From positions 1 through 47,025 of the forward strand of contig JAVDCA010000038.1 in the NCBI GenBank assembly GCA_030848545.1: a stretch of DNA of 47,025 nt. The letters are read 5' to 3'. Positions within the stretch are counted from its first letter, which is position 1, and each line of letters begins with the position of its first letter. This stretch comes from Astrobacterium formosum (lineage in GTDB: Bacteria; Pseudomonadota; Alphaproteobacteria; Rhizobiales; Xanthobacteraceae). A program made the translations under genes and the position numbers. This document shows, piece by piece, positions 35,305 to 43,430 of this stretch. Below the pieces are notes generated by a model. It did no database searches and was not told the DNA's origin. It worked only from the letters and a program-made list of their open reading frames with translations.

Positions 35305-35397
35305 CGTCATGGCCGGGCCTTGTCCCGGCCATCCACGCCTTGGCCACGGCACGTCCGGTGGAGACGTGGGTGGCCGCGACAAGCGCGGCCATGACGA
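35305..35397. repeat. Palindromic intergenic repeat, 'CATGGCCGGG' family, copy 3
   Basis: CGTCATGGCCGGGCCTTGTC at the left and GGCCGCGACAAGCGCGGCCA at the right, with CCACGCC.../...GACGTGG pairing between. Unlike the other copies it sits between divergent genes (mutL and the flavoprotein), so their promoters must lie within or beside it. Confidence 0.85.
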
Positions 35398-35461
35398 AGT
35401 CCCGGACGAAGTCCCGAAGCTCGCGGAACATGCCGTCACCTGATAACACCCGACCGTGACA

Positions 35462-36706
35462 ATGTTTGGGAACAACCACATCGCCGTCGTGGGCGCCGGG
35501 CCGGCCGGCCTGATCGCCGCCGAAACGCTGGCCGCGGCCGGCCACCGCGTCACCGTCCACGACCACATGGCGTCGGCGGGGCGCAAATTCCTGATGGCGG
35601 GACGCGGCGGGCTCAACCTCACCCATAGCGAGCCCATCGATACCTTCCTGACTCGCTACGGCACGGCGGCCGAACGGCTGCGGCCGGCGATCGAGGCCTT
35701 TCCGCCCGAAGCGTTGCGGGCGTGGTCGGAAGGTCTCGGACAGGCCACCTTCGTGGGCAGCAGCGGGCGCGTATTCCCGCACGCCATGAAGGCCTCGCCG
35801 CTGCTGCGCGCCTGGCTCGGTCGCCTGGCCTCGCAGGGCGTGACGTTTGCGATGCGCCACCGCTGGAACGGCTGGGACCGTGACGGCCGGCTGGTCTTCG
35901 CGACGCCGGGCGGCAACGTCGCGGTCGCGGCCGACGCCACCGTGCTGGCACTCGGCGGCGCCAGCTGGCCGCGGCTCGGATCGGATGCGAGTTGGGTCGC
36001 GATCCTCGAGCAGGCCGGCGTCCATGTCGCGCCGCTCAAGCCCGCCAATTGCGGATTCCTGATCGACTGGTCGCCGACGATACGCGAACGCTTCGCGGGC
36101 TCGCCCCTCAAGCCCGTCGCCTTGGTGTTCGAAGGCCGCGCGGTCCGCGGCGAGGCCATGATCACCACAACCGGCCTCGAAGGCGGCGCCGTCTATGCGC
36201 TCTCGGCACCATTGCGCGACGCCATCGCGGCCCATGGCACCGCGACGCTTCTCGTCGACCTGCGTCCCGACCTCGGTCTCGACGCCCTGGCGGCGCGCCT
36301 CGATCGGCCGCGCGCAAGGCAGTCGCGCTCGACCTTCCTGCGCAAGGCCGCGGCACTGGCGCCGCCGGCGATCGCCCTCGTCAACGAGGTGCTGGCGCGG
36401 CGCAAGGGCGAGCCCGACGCCGCCGCGTTCGCAGCGCTGATCAAGGCCCTGCCGCTCACGTTGACCGGCACGGCGCCGATCGCACGCGCCATCTCGAGCG
36501 CCGGCGGCGTTCCGTTCGACGAGATCGACGCCGCCTTCATGCTGAAAAAGACGCCCGGCGTGTTCGTCGCCGGCGAGATGCTCGACTGGGAAGCCCCGAC
36601 CGGCGGCTATCTCCTGACCGCGTGTTTTGCGACCGGCATGGCGGCGGCGAAGGGGGCGCAAAATTGGTTGCGGCACAAGGCTGTCCTATCTCCGCCCTCG
36701 TCCTGA
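35462..36706 (+). CDS. TIGR03862 family flavoprotein (HI0933-like NAD(P)/FAD-dependent oxidoreductase)
   Basis: A 414-residue flavoprotein. It has a FAD-binding Rossmann motif VVGAGPAGLIAAETLAAAG at the start, the HI0933-type MASAGRKFLMAGRGGLNLTHSE string, SGRVFPHAMKASPLLRAWL, and the C-terminal VAGEMLDWEAPTGGYLLTAC. These match TIGR03862, a group of unknown substrate. The start may be the ATG at 35462 or GTG at 35456; neither has a good ribosome site. The last five or six residues and the stop codon (36704-36706) are encoded by the first bases of the composite repeat starting at 36692, so the repeat defines the C-terminus. Confidence 0.88.
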   Translation: MFGNNHIAVVGAGPAGLIAAETLAAAGHRVTVHDHMASAGRKFLMAGRGGLNLTHSEPIDTFLTRYGTAAERLRPAIEAFPPEALRAWSEGLGQATFVGSSGRVFPHAMKASPLLRAWLGRLASQGVTFAMRHRWNGWDRDGRLVFATPGGNVAVAADATVLALGGASWPRLGSDASWVAILEQAGVHVAPLKPANCGFLIDWSPTIRERFAGSPLKPVALVFEGRAVRGEAMITTTGLEGGAVYALSAPLRDAIAAHGTATLLVDLRPDLGLDALAARLDRPRARQSRSTFLRKAAALAPPAIALVNEVLARRKGEPDAAAFAALIKALPLTLTGTAPIARAISSAGGVPFDEIDAAFMLKKTPGVFVAGEMLDWEAPTGGYLLTACFATGMAAAKGAQNWLRHKAVLSPPSS

Positions 36707-36929
36707 GGAGGGCGCTCTTCGCGCCCGTCTCGAAGGCATCCAAGTCGGCTGTAGCCGACTTGGACTCTGGTGAGTTCCTATGTCGGGTAAACCCGACATA
36801 GGGGGGGCGGCCCCGAGGCAGCCCCATCCTTCGAGCCGCGCTCACGCAAGTCGGGCTTGCCCGACTTGCGCACTTGAGGTGCCGATGTCGGGCAGGCCCG
36901 ACATCGGTGGAGCGCTCCTCAGGATGAGG
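36692..36929. repeat. Composite nested palindromic element, long form (B)
   Basis: Outer arms are the same as the short form at 29908-30010 (CCTCGTCCTGAGGAGGGCGC left, GAGCGCTCCTCAGGATGAGG right; CTCGAAGG pairs with CCTTCGAG). It contains four perfect palindromes of identical build, 12-bp arms and a 2-nt loop (26 bp): 36739-36764 (TCCAAGTCGGCT arm), 36777-36802 (CCTATGTCGGGT arm), 36845-36870 (CGCAAGTCGGGC arm) and 36882-36907 (CCGATGTCGGGC arm). It lies between the converging flavoprotein and arfB genes and supplies the stop codon of the former. Confidence 0.93.
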
Positions 36930-36942
36930 CCGGGAGAGATAT

Positions 36943-37365
36943 TCACTCCACGCCCGGCCGACTCTGGCGCAGGTTCTTGACGCCGGAGCGGCGCTTTTTC
37001 GATTCGAGCCGGCGCACCTTCGAGGCCTTGGTGGGTTTCGTGGCGCGGCGCGGCTTGGGTGGGGTGGCGGCGTCGCGGATCAGTTCGACGAGGCGCTCGC
37101 GGGCGTCGGCCCGGTTCCGTTCCTGGGTGCGGTGGCGCTGGGCGATGATGATCAGGACGCCGTCCTGGGTCAGCCGCGAGCCCGCCGCTTTCATGAGCCG
37201 GATGGCGACGTCATTGGGCAGCGACAGCGAGCGGCGCACGTCGAAGCGCAACTGCACGGCGGTCGACAGCTTGTTGACGTTCTGCCCGCCGGGCCCGGAG
37301 GCGCGGACGAAACTCTCTTCGAGCTCGGCCTCGTCGAGCGTGATGGTGTCGGTGACGCGGATCAT
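36943..37365 (-). CDS. arfB: Alternative ribosome-rescue factor (peptidyl-tRNA hydrolase) ArfB
   Basis: ArfB (YaeJ) frees ribosomes stalled at the end of a broken mRNA by hydrolysing peptidyl-tRNA. The 140-residue product has the GGQ motif (26-28, in RASGPGGQNVNKLSTAVQL) and the basic C-terminal tail (PRRATKPTKASKVRRLESKK) that enters the empty mRNA channel. Length and ending match the family. ATG 37363-37365. It converges on the flavoprotein gene across the composite repeat. Confidence 0.95.
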   Translation of the reverse strand: MIRVTDTITLDEAELEESFVRASGPGGQNVNKLSTAVQLRFDVRRSLSLPNDVAIRLMKAAGSRLTQDGVLIIIAQRHRTQERNRADARERLVELIRDAATPPKPRRATKPTKASKVRRLESKKRRSGVKNLRQSRPGVE

Positions 37366-37756
37366 GGGGACACTTCTAGAGCACGATCGCGATGGAAGGA
37401 AACAACAGCCACGTCCGAGGCGCGCTCCCTCTCCCCGGCATTGCCATGGCGCGGCCGGCGCCTCTCATCCGGATTCCTTCCCTCCTCTCGAATGGAGCGG
37501 GGCGCCACGTCAGGCGCTGCCGTAGTCGGCGGACGGAGGGACGCCCTTTCGGGACACGGAACATAAGCAGGCCAGCAAACAAAATCCCTCGCCAAGGAAT
37601 ATTTTCTAGCCCCTCTGGCCTCGGGCGCGATCGAGCATTGCGAGTGGCGGCATTCCGCCGCGCCGGAAACCTCGGCTCAGTCGTTCCGTGCCCGGAACGG
37701 CAGTGAAGGACCCGTGTTGTGACCCCGGGGGGCGTCTAGAGCAGGAGTTTGCTCGC
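37366..37756. other. Intergenic region between arfB and the exported methyltransferase
   Basis: About 390 bp between diverging genes. Small open frames (for example 37392-37706) show no ribosome site and no family. TCTAGAGCA-type strings occur near both ends (37375 and 37735), a word often seen in Hyphomicrobiales intergenic repeats, and a pyrimidine-rich block ('CCTCTCATCCGGATTCCTTC') in the middle resembles another dispersed repeat. I see no RNA gene. Confidence 0.3.
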
Positions 37757-38347
37757 ATGCAGCTCGCCGTCTTTCGTCCCCTTCTCGGCCTCGGCGTCGC
37801 CGCGATCATGGCCGCCGGCATCCTGAGTGCGCCCGCCCAGCCGGCCGGTGAAGCCAAGCCGGACGTCCATTTCGTCCCGACACCGCAAAAGGTCGTCGAC
37901 CGGATGCTCGATCTCGCCCGCCCCAAGCCGGGTGAACTCCTGGTCGATCTTGGTTCCGGCGACGGCCGCATTCCCATCACCGCGGCCAAGAAATACGGCG
38001 TGCGCGCCCTCGGCGTCGACATCGATCCCGAGCGCATCGCCGAAGCCGAAGCCAATGCGCGCCAGGCCGGCGTCACCGACAAGGTCGAGTTCAAGCGGGA
38101 AAACATCTTCGAGACCGACTTCAGCAAGGCGGATGTCGTCACCCTGTATCTGCTCGAGACCCTCAATCTGAAACTCCGACCGCGGCTCTTGAGCGAGTTG
38201 CGGCCCGGCACCCGCATCGTCTCGCACGCCTTCTCGATGGGGGACTGGAAGCCGGACCGGCACGAAACGGTGGACGGCAGAAGTGTCTATCTATGGACGG
38301 TCCCGGCGTCGGGCGCGACGACCGGTGCCGGATCCGCTGCGAAGTAG
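37757..38347 (+). CDS. Class I SAM-dependent methyltransferase with a signal peptide
   Basis: A 196-residue protein. The first ~28 residues (FRPLLGLGVAAIMAAGILSAPA) look like a signal peptide or uncleaved anchor. The rest is a Rossmann methyltransferase: DVHFVPTPQKVVDRML, motif I DLGSGDGR (64-71), VDID at 87-90, the VTLYLLETLNLKLRPRLL block and GTRIVSHAFSMGDWKPD. This family is common in rhizobia and regularly carries such a leader. SAM is not expected in the periplasm, so export would be strange; a membrane-anchored cytoplasmic enzyme is an alternative. ATG 37757 has AGGAG 9 bases upstream. Substrate is unknown. Confidence 0.82.
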   Translation: MQLAVFRPLLGLGVAAIMAAGILSAPAQPAGEAKPDVHFVPTPQKVVDRMLDLARPKPGELLVDLGSGDGRIPITAAKKYGVRALGVDIDPERIAEAEANARQAGVTDKVEFKRENIFETDFSKADVVTLYLLETLNLKLRPRLLSELRPGTRIVSHAFSMGDWKPDRHETVDGRSVYLWTVPASGATTGAGSAAK

Positions 38348-38485
38348 CGCCGGGCGAGCCGCGGCGGCGGCGACGCGGTGGCCCCACGGCCGCCGCCGTC
38401 GCGCCGGTTTCATTCCCCACGCGAGGTCTGCAATGGGCGTCTCTGCAACGGGCGGCGTCGCAGCCTCGACAGAAAGCTCAAAGCC

Positions 38486-39823
38486 ATGAACGCAGCGGCG
38501 CGTGCGGCCCCGCACACCAGCCTGTCGGTGCTCGACGGCATCGCCATCATCGTCGGCGTCGTCGTCGGCATCGGCCTCTTCAAGGCCCCGTCCCTGGTCG
38601 CCGCTAATACGGGCAGCGAATGGGCCTTCATCGGCCTCTGGATCGCGGGCGGGCTCATCACTCTGGCGGGCGCCCTCGTCTACGCCGAACTCGCCACCCT
38701 GCATCCCGGCGCCGGCGGCGAATACACGTTTCTGTCGCGCGGCATCGGCCGCACCGTGGCGCTGCTGTTCGCCTGGGGCCGCATTTCGGTGATCCAGACC
38801 GGCGCGCTGGCGGCGGTCGCCTTCGTGTTCGGCGACTACGCGCAGGCGATCGTGCCGCTCGGCCCGTCCGGGCCGGCGGTCTATGCCGTCATGGTCCTCG
38901 CCGTCATGACGCTGATCAACCTGCGTGGCACCCGGCAGGGAAAAATCACCCAGAACCTGCTCAGCGGCCTGACCTTCATGGTCATCCTGATGATCCTGGC
39001 GGCGGCCTTCGTGGCGGCGGAGCCGGCCACGCCGCCACCCGCGCGCGAGAGCAGCGATGGCGGCGGGTCGCTGGGGCTCGCCATGGTGTTCGTACTGCTC
39101 ACCTATGGGGGCTGGAACGAAGTCGCGTATGTGTCCGGCGAATTCCGCGACCGCCGGCGCGGCGCCATGCGCGTCCTGGTGCTCGGCACGCTGACGATCA
39201 TGATCCTCTATCTGCTCACCAACCTCGCCTATCTGGCCGTGCTGGGTCTGGAGGGTGTACGGCAGAGCCCCGCGGTCGCCGCCGACGTCATCCGCGCCGT
39301 CGCCGGCGACGCCGCCTCAGTGGCGCTCAGTATCGCGGTCTGCATCGCGGCGCTGAGCACGCTCAACGCCTCGATCCTCACCGGCGCCCGCGTCTATTTC
39401 GCGCTCGGATCGGATCTGCGCGGCTTCGGCAGCCTCGGAGCCTGGGATGAATCCGGCAACAATCCCCGCCGCGCCATCCTGGTGCAGAGTTCCGTCGCCA
39501 TGGGGCTCATCCTGTTCGGCGCCATGCAGCGGGACGGTTTTCAGACCATGGTGGAATACACCGCGCCGGTGTTCTGGCTGTTCATGCTGCTGGTCGGCGT
39601 GTCCTATTTCCGCCTGCGCCGCGACGACGTGCGTCCCCTGCTGCTGGCCCGGCCCCTCCATCCCGTCGTGCCGCTCTTGTTCTGCGCCGCCTGTGCGTAT
39701 CTGGTCTATGCCAGCGTGCTGCATGCCGGGTTGGGAGCGCTCGCCGGGCTCGGTGTCCTTCTGGTCGGCCTGCCGCTGATCCTGATCCTGCGGCGCCGAG
39801 ACGAAATGATCGCCGCCGAATAG
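38486..39823 (+). CDS. APC-family amino acid permease
   Basis: A 445-residue membrane protein with about twelve hydrophobic segments. The first helix carries the APC signature SVLDGIAIIVGVVVGIGLFK (unwound GIGLF substrate and ion site); TM6 contains LLTYGGWNEVAYVSGEFRD, the equivalent of the 'FFAYGGWE...GEE' motif of LAT-type transporters; FWLFMLLVGVSYFRLRR marks the late helices. Such proteins take up or exchange amino acids. Substrate cannot be told. ATG 38486 precedes a short cytoplasmic N-terminus. It follows the methyltransferase with a gap of ~140 bp and may be co-transcribed. Confidence 0.9.
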   Translation: MNAAARAAPHTSLSVLDGIAIIVGVVVGIGLFKAPSLVAANTGSEWAFIGLWIAGGLITLAGALVYAELATLHPGAGGEYTFLSRGIGRTVALLFAWGRISVIQTGALAAVAFVFGDYAQAIVPLGPSGPAVYAVMVLAVMTLINLRGTRQGKITQNLLSGLTFMVILMILAAAFVAAEPATPPPARESSDGGGSLGLAMVFVLLTYGGWNEVAYVSGEFRDRRRGAMRVLVLGTLTIMILYLLTNLAYLAVLGLEGVRQSPAVAADVIRAVAGDAASVALSIAVCIAALSTLNASILTGARVYFALGSDLRGFGSLGAWDESGNNPRRAILVQSSVAMGLILFGAMQRDGFQTMVEYTAPVFWLFMLLVGVSYFRLRRDDVRPLLLARPLHPVVPLLFCAACAYLVYASVLHAGLGALAGLGVLLVGLPLILILRRRDEMIAAE

Positions 39824-40320
39824 AAGACCTTCCCGTCGAAGCATCCGCTCGGCGCCATCCGAGTTCCGGACAGGTGCGGCGCCGAAAAACAAGGCGCGAT
39901 TGCCTCGATGATGATCGGCACCAACGGTGCCCAAGCATTCATCGCGCAGGCCGCGGCGGGCGAATTTACCTCGACCGCAAAACAACATGGCGCACCCGCG
40001 GCGGGGAGGAACGCACCAGCACGGCAACTGGCAAGCAACTTGCAATCTTGGTCCGGGCAAGGAGGTCCGGAACCGCAAAGGGAGTTATTCGTCATCTCAA
40101 ACCTGCTGCCGACGGAGAGATCATGATGGAGACGCCACCGATTTCGTGACCCCCCTTCGCCTCCGGGACGCGCGCCGCCGCCGGGTTGTTAGGCCCGCCG
40201 CACGGGAACGGCCAGCCCCGCCGGCCGCGGCCCCTCCTCCGGGCCCGACGCCGTCGCGCTCCCGGAGGCGAGCAGGGGGAACTTGGAAAGTACGTATGTT
40301 CGCTCTCACCATCGCGCGAC
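39824..40320. other. Gene-poor region before the toxin remnant
   Basis: About 500 bp after the permease. Several short frames on both strands have no ribosome site, family resemblance or conserved pattern. The DNA from 40140 to 40290 is extremely C/G-rich. Nothing definite is seen; the missing part of an antitoxin gene may once have been here. Confidence 0.3.
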
Positions 40321-40323
40321 AAG

Positions 40324-40407
40324 GCGCCGATTGAGGTTGACGATCCATTCGCGACTTTCTCCGAATGGGCCGGCGAAGCCGACGAAAAGGCCTGTGGCAA
40401 GCTCTGA
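40324..40407 (+). pseudogene. C-terminal fragment of an AbrB/MazE-type antitoxin
   Basis: The frame ending at TGA 40405-40407 encodes KAPIEVDDPFATFSEWAGEA followed by DEKACGKL. 'DPFATF.EW.SEAD.KAY..L' is the usual toxin-binding tail of antitoxins paired with PemK/MazF-like toxins. Upstream in this frame no ATG or GTG and no AbrB DNA-binding domain is seen, only GC-rich low-complexity codons, so the N-terminal half seems lost or frameshifted. It overlaps the toxin start by 14 bp, the normal layout for such pairs. Recognition is from memory of the tail motif only. Confidence 0.5.
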
Positions 40408-40741
40408 CAAGAGGCGGTTCGCGCCGTTCGACGACGTCGTCGTGCCATTCCCTTACGCCGACCGTCAGACGGAAAGGCGTCGCCACGCCGTGGTGATTTC
40501 CAGTCGCCGCCTCGATCCTTATGACCTCGTCTGGCTCGCCATGATCACGAGCGCAGACAACGAACCGTGGTCATGCGATGTCGCAACTCCCGACGGCGCC
40601 GGCTTGCCGGCACCGCCGGTCGTTCGCCCGGTCAAGATCGCCTGCGTCGATCCCTCCCGCATCGCGCGCCGCACCGGCCGGCTCGACAAGGCGACGGCTC
40701 GAACGGTGTCACGACGGCTGCGCGCGTTCATGCAGGAGTGA
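40394..40741 (+). CDS. PemK/MazF-type toxin (putative mRNA interferase)
   Basis: A 115-residue protein of the PemK/MazF fold: FDDVVVPFPYADRQTERRRHAVVIS carries the 'vvlV.fPf.d......RpavVls' N-terminal strands, followed by WLAMITSAD, LPAPPVVRPVKIACVDPSRI and a helical GRLDKATARTVSRRLRAF tail. MazF-family toxins cleave RNA at short motifs. The GTG start at 40394 overlaps the antitoxin remnant; the RPAVV arginine is replaced by 'RRHAVV', a small departure. If the antitoxin is broken, either this toxin is weak or inactive or another antitoxin covers it. Confidence 0.8.
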   Translation: MASSDKRRFAPFDDVVVPFPYADRQTERRRHAVVISSRRLDPYDLVWLAMITSADNEPWSCDVATPDGAGLPAPPVVRPVKIACVDPSRIARRTGRLDKATARTVSRRLRAFMQE

Positions 40742-40766
40742 CACTGTTTCCGACTGATCAGTTCGG

Positions 40767-40892
40767 TTCGTGCCCCGGGCGCACTGCAGCATGCAATGCT
40801 GCTGCGCAGACCCAGGGCCTGGTTCCGAGCGAGGCCCCGGGTCTGCGGCGCATCATTCGCAAAAGCTCATGCTGCGCCGCGCCCGGGCACGA
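40767..40892. repeat. Palindromic intergenic repeat, 'GTGCCCCGG' family, copy 2
   Basis: TTCGTGCCCCGGGCGC at the left is inverted as GCGCCCGGGCACGA at the right. Inside, GCAGCATGC...GCATGCTGC-like and CAGACCCAGGGCC/GGCCCCGGGTCTG pairs form further hairpins. It separates the toxin from the converging corA gene. Compare 27776-27950. Confidence 0.8.
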
Positions 40893-40961
40893 TACCGAGG
40901 CAATCTCGCCGATCCCGTATGACCAGGGTCGTCGGGCGCTGGTTACGGCGCCCGACGGCCC

Positions 40962-41939
40962 TCACAGCCACTTCTTCCACTTGAAGAGCAGATAGGGCAG
41001 CACCGCGGCGGCGATCATCATCACGATCGCGAGCGGATAGCCGTAGGGAAAATCGAGCTCCGGCATGTGCTTGAAGTTCATGCCGTAGATCGAGGCGACC
41101 AGCGTCGGCGGCATGAACACCACCGCGGCGACGGAAAAGATCTTGATGATGTTGTTCTGGTCGAGGGAGACGACGCCCAAAAGTGCGTCCAGCAGGAAGG
41201 TGATCTTGTTGGTCAGATAGGTGGCGTAGTCGGACAGCGAGGTCACGTCGCGCTGCATGCCCTTGAGCAGCACGCGCTGGTCCTTCGCCCATTTCATGTT
41301 GTCGGCCTCGTTGGCGAGGTAGAGCAGCATGCGGTTGATGGACGCCAAGCTTTCACGGGCCTTGGAGGTCAGGTCGCCCTTGCGGCCGATGGCGCGCAGG
41401 ATGTCGTGGTAGCTGCGCGAGCGGACCGTATTGGAATCCGCGGGCTCGAAGATCTCCCGCGACACCTGTTCGACGTCGGCGGAAATCTTCTCCAGGATGT
41501 CGGCGGCGCGGTCGATGATGGCGTCGAGCATTTCGAGCATCAGCATCTCGCCGGTGACCCCGGCCGGACAGGCGCGGGCGAGCTTGCTCGACACGATGGT
41601 GAAGGGGCGCGGCTCGTCGTAGCGCACGGTGATCAGCCGGTGGCCGGTGAGCACGAAGGTGACCGCGGTGGTCCTCGGCGTCTCGCTTTCCGACTGGCAC
41701 ATCAGCGTCGCCGTCATGAACAGCGCGCCGTTCTCCACGTAGAGCCGCGATGTCGGCTCGATCTCCTGCATTTCCTCCCGGGTCGGCACCGCGACCCCGG
41801 TGGCGCGCTCGATCAGCTTGTCCTCGGCCGGGGCGGGCGACTCGAGGTCGATCCACACCGCATCTTCGGGTATGTCGTCGCTGGCGCCGATCTGCAGACG
41901 TTCGAGCGTGGTGCCGCGCGGGACATAGGCCGACAGCAT
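40962..41939 (-). CDS. corA: CorA-family divalent cation (Mg2+) transporter
   Basis: A 325-residue CorA. A large cytoplasmic N-terminal domain with a long helix is followed by two C-terminal membrane segments; the GMN selectivity motif (286-288, in IYGMNFKHMPEL) ends the first, and the basic KWKKWL ends the protein. CorA forms a pentameric channel that takes up Mg2+ and also Co2+ or Ni2+. ATG 41937-41939 starts the usual MLSAYV N-terminus; the open frame upstream (to 42029) lacks support. It converges with the PemK gene. Confidence 0.95.
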   Translation of the reverse strand: MLSAYVPRGTTLERLQIGASDDIPEDAVWIDLESPAPAEDKLIERATGVAVPTREEMQEIEPTSRLYVENGALFMTATLMCQSESETPRTTAVTFVLTGHRLITVRYDEPRPFTIVSSKLARACPAGVTGEMLMLEMLDAIIDRAADILEKISADVEQVSREIFEPADSNTVRSRSYHDILRAIGRKGDLTSKARESLASINRMLLYLANEADNMKWAKDQRVLLKGMQRDVTSLSDYATYLTNKITFLLDALLGVVSLDQNNIIKIFSVAAVVFMPPTLVASIYGMNFKHMPELDFPYGYPLAIVMMIAAAVLPYLLFKWKKWL

Positions 41940-42073
41940 GCGGGGACCTCGGATGGACGGAAATCGGGCTTTCCGTCCCTGTGCACGCCGAGGGCTGCGC
42001 TCGTCAAGCGGCTTTGCGGCACGGCGCACCGTCCATTACGGCGGCCGGTGCGCGGCAGGCGGTCGTCGCAGCG

Positions 42074-42253
42074 TCAGTGCGCCTTGGTGTCGCCAGTTTG
42101 GGGTTCGGCGTCCGTGTGCGGCTCGACGGGATCATGGATATAGCGGCACGCCGCAGCCACCGCGCCGATGCCGATGGCGTGATACTGGCGGTCCAGGATG
42201 TCTTCGGCGGCCGGTGCCGTCGGCGTCTGCTCGGTCTGCTTTTTATCGCTCAT
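42074..42253 (-). CDS. Small conserved protein of unknown function (59 aa)
   Basis: A 59-residue protein, MSDKKQTEQTPTAP and then AAEDILDRQYHAIGIGAVAA. The centre 'LDRQYHAIGI.AVAAA.RY' is conserved in similar short Hyphomicrobiales proteins that I recall as hypothetical, often near corA. No signal peptide or membrane helix. ATG 42251-42253 has only a weak GGGGA ribosome site. It is downstream of the palindrome at 42279 and could be co-transcribed with corA 134 bp further on. Function unknown. Confidence 0.65.
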   Translation of the reverse strand: MSDKKQTEQTPTAPAAEDILDRQYHAIGIGAVAAACRYIHDPVEPHTDAEPQTGDTKAH

Positions 42254-42278
42254 GTCATTCCCCGGTTCACGATCGCGG

Positions 42279-42298
42279 ACGTGCCCTCTAGGGCACGT
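42279..42298. promoter_or_regulatory. Perfect 20-bp palindrome upstream of the small protein gene
   Basis: ACGTGCCCT-CT-AGGGCACGT: two 9-bp arms around two bases, 26 bp before the ATG of the 59-aa protein. Its position suits an operator or a 5'-UTR hairpin. The remaining stretch to 42729 (about 430 bp, the divergent promoter region towards the transpeptidase gene) contains a small CCACG-CGAA-CGTGG hairpin at about 42418 and no gene that I can support. Confidence 0.45.
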
Positions 42299-42729
42299 GC
42301 CGACAGAACTGCGCACCGGCGGTGCGCTGTGCGGGCCCGTGAGGCGACCCGCAGGAGCTGTCCTCACCCGGCGCCCACTCCTCAGCATTGCGCCAGATCA
42401 GACCAACAAAACCTAAACCACGCGAACGTGGCTGCCATGCGGAAACCACCTGAGGTGATTCGCCGCGGCCAGCGCGCATTCGGGGAACCCGCGTCGGCGG
42501 GAGGTGGCCGGGGAGGTAGACACCCGTCCGACCTGCCGCCGGCACTTTCCCCACCCTCAGCGCCTCCAAAAAGCCTGGCGAACGCCGAAACTGCGGCAAT
42601 CGCGCAACAGTTCCGGACCAACAGGGCCCTGACTCTGGGGAACGTCCTGGAACGACTAGGGGGTTTTCGTTATGAATTGACCCGTGATTGGGATGGGGTG
42701 GGGCACATCGGTCGAGGGGATTGAGAGAA

Positions 42730-43401
42730 ATGAAATTTGCGAGATGCCTCGCGGTCCTTGTGGCAGGTATCGCGATGGCGGGCTGTGTCCAGACCGCCCA
42801 ATATGAGCCTGCCCCTGAATCCGGGCTGAAGCCCCGCGACAAGGAATTATTGGCGAAGGCGCCTTATGAGAAGGTCGCCATCCCGGAACCGTATCGTCGC
42901 CACATCGTCGACTTCCACCGCAAGGAAGCGGCCGGGACCATCGTGGTCGATACCGACGCCCGCTACCTCTACTACGTGATGCCGAACAAGAAGGCGATCC
43001 GCTACGGCGTCACCGTCGGCGAAGAGGCCTTGGTCTTCTCGGGCGTCGCCCGCGTCGGCGCCATGAAGGAATGGCCGGACTGGACGCCCACGTCCGACAT
43101 CAAGAAGCGTCTCGGCGACATCCCGAGCCACGTTTCCGGTGGCCCGCACAATCCGCTCGGCGCCCGCGGCCTGTATCTGTTCGAAGGCAACAAGGACACC
43201 TTGTTCCGCATCCACGGCACCAACCAGCCGGAATATATCGGTTCGGCGATCTCCTCCGGCTGCATCCGCATGACCAACGAGGACGTCATCGACCTCTACA
43301 ATCGGGTCAAGGTCGGCGCGCCGGTGGTGGTGCTGCATCCGGGCCAGGGCGATTCGCCCACCAATCCGCGCGTCGCCTTCACGGGCGGCCGCGACGGCTG
43401 A
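42730..43401 (+). CDS. L,D-transpeptidase lipoprotein (YkuD family)
   Basis: A 223-residue lipoprotein. The signal peptide ends in the lipobox AMAGC (C19), so it is lipid-anchored in the envelope. The YkuD domain has the catalytic signature IHGTNQPEYIGSAISSGCIR, with H162, S176, C178 and R180. L,D-transpeptidases make 3-3 cross-links in peptidoglycan or attach proteins to it; in Hyphomicrobiales they are numerous and link beta-barrel proteins such as the Omp25-like porins to peptidoglycan. The ATG at 42730 follows GAGA only weakly. A strong terminator follows at 43431. Confidence 0.94.
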   Translation: MKFARCLAVLVAGIAMAGCVQTAQYEPAPESGLKPRDKELLAKAPYEKVAIPEPYRRHIVDFHRKEAAGTIVVDTDARYLYYVMPNKKAIRYGVTVGEEALVFSGVARVGAMKEWPDWTPTSDIKKRLGDIPSHVSGGPHNPLGARGLYLFEGNKDTLFRIHGTNQPEYIGSAISSGCIRMTNEDVIDLYNRVKVGAPVVVLHPGQGDSPTNPRVAFTGGRDG

Positions 43402-43430
43402 GCTTTTTTGGGGACTGAGAGGGTTGGGGG

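Noticed and set aside
33134-35443. 769-codon plus-strand frame opposite mutL
   Set aside because: Antisense to mutL with no domain-like content.
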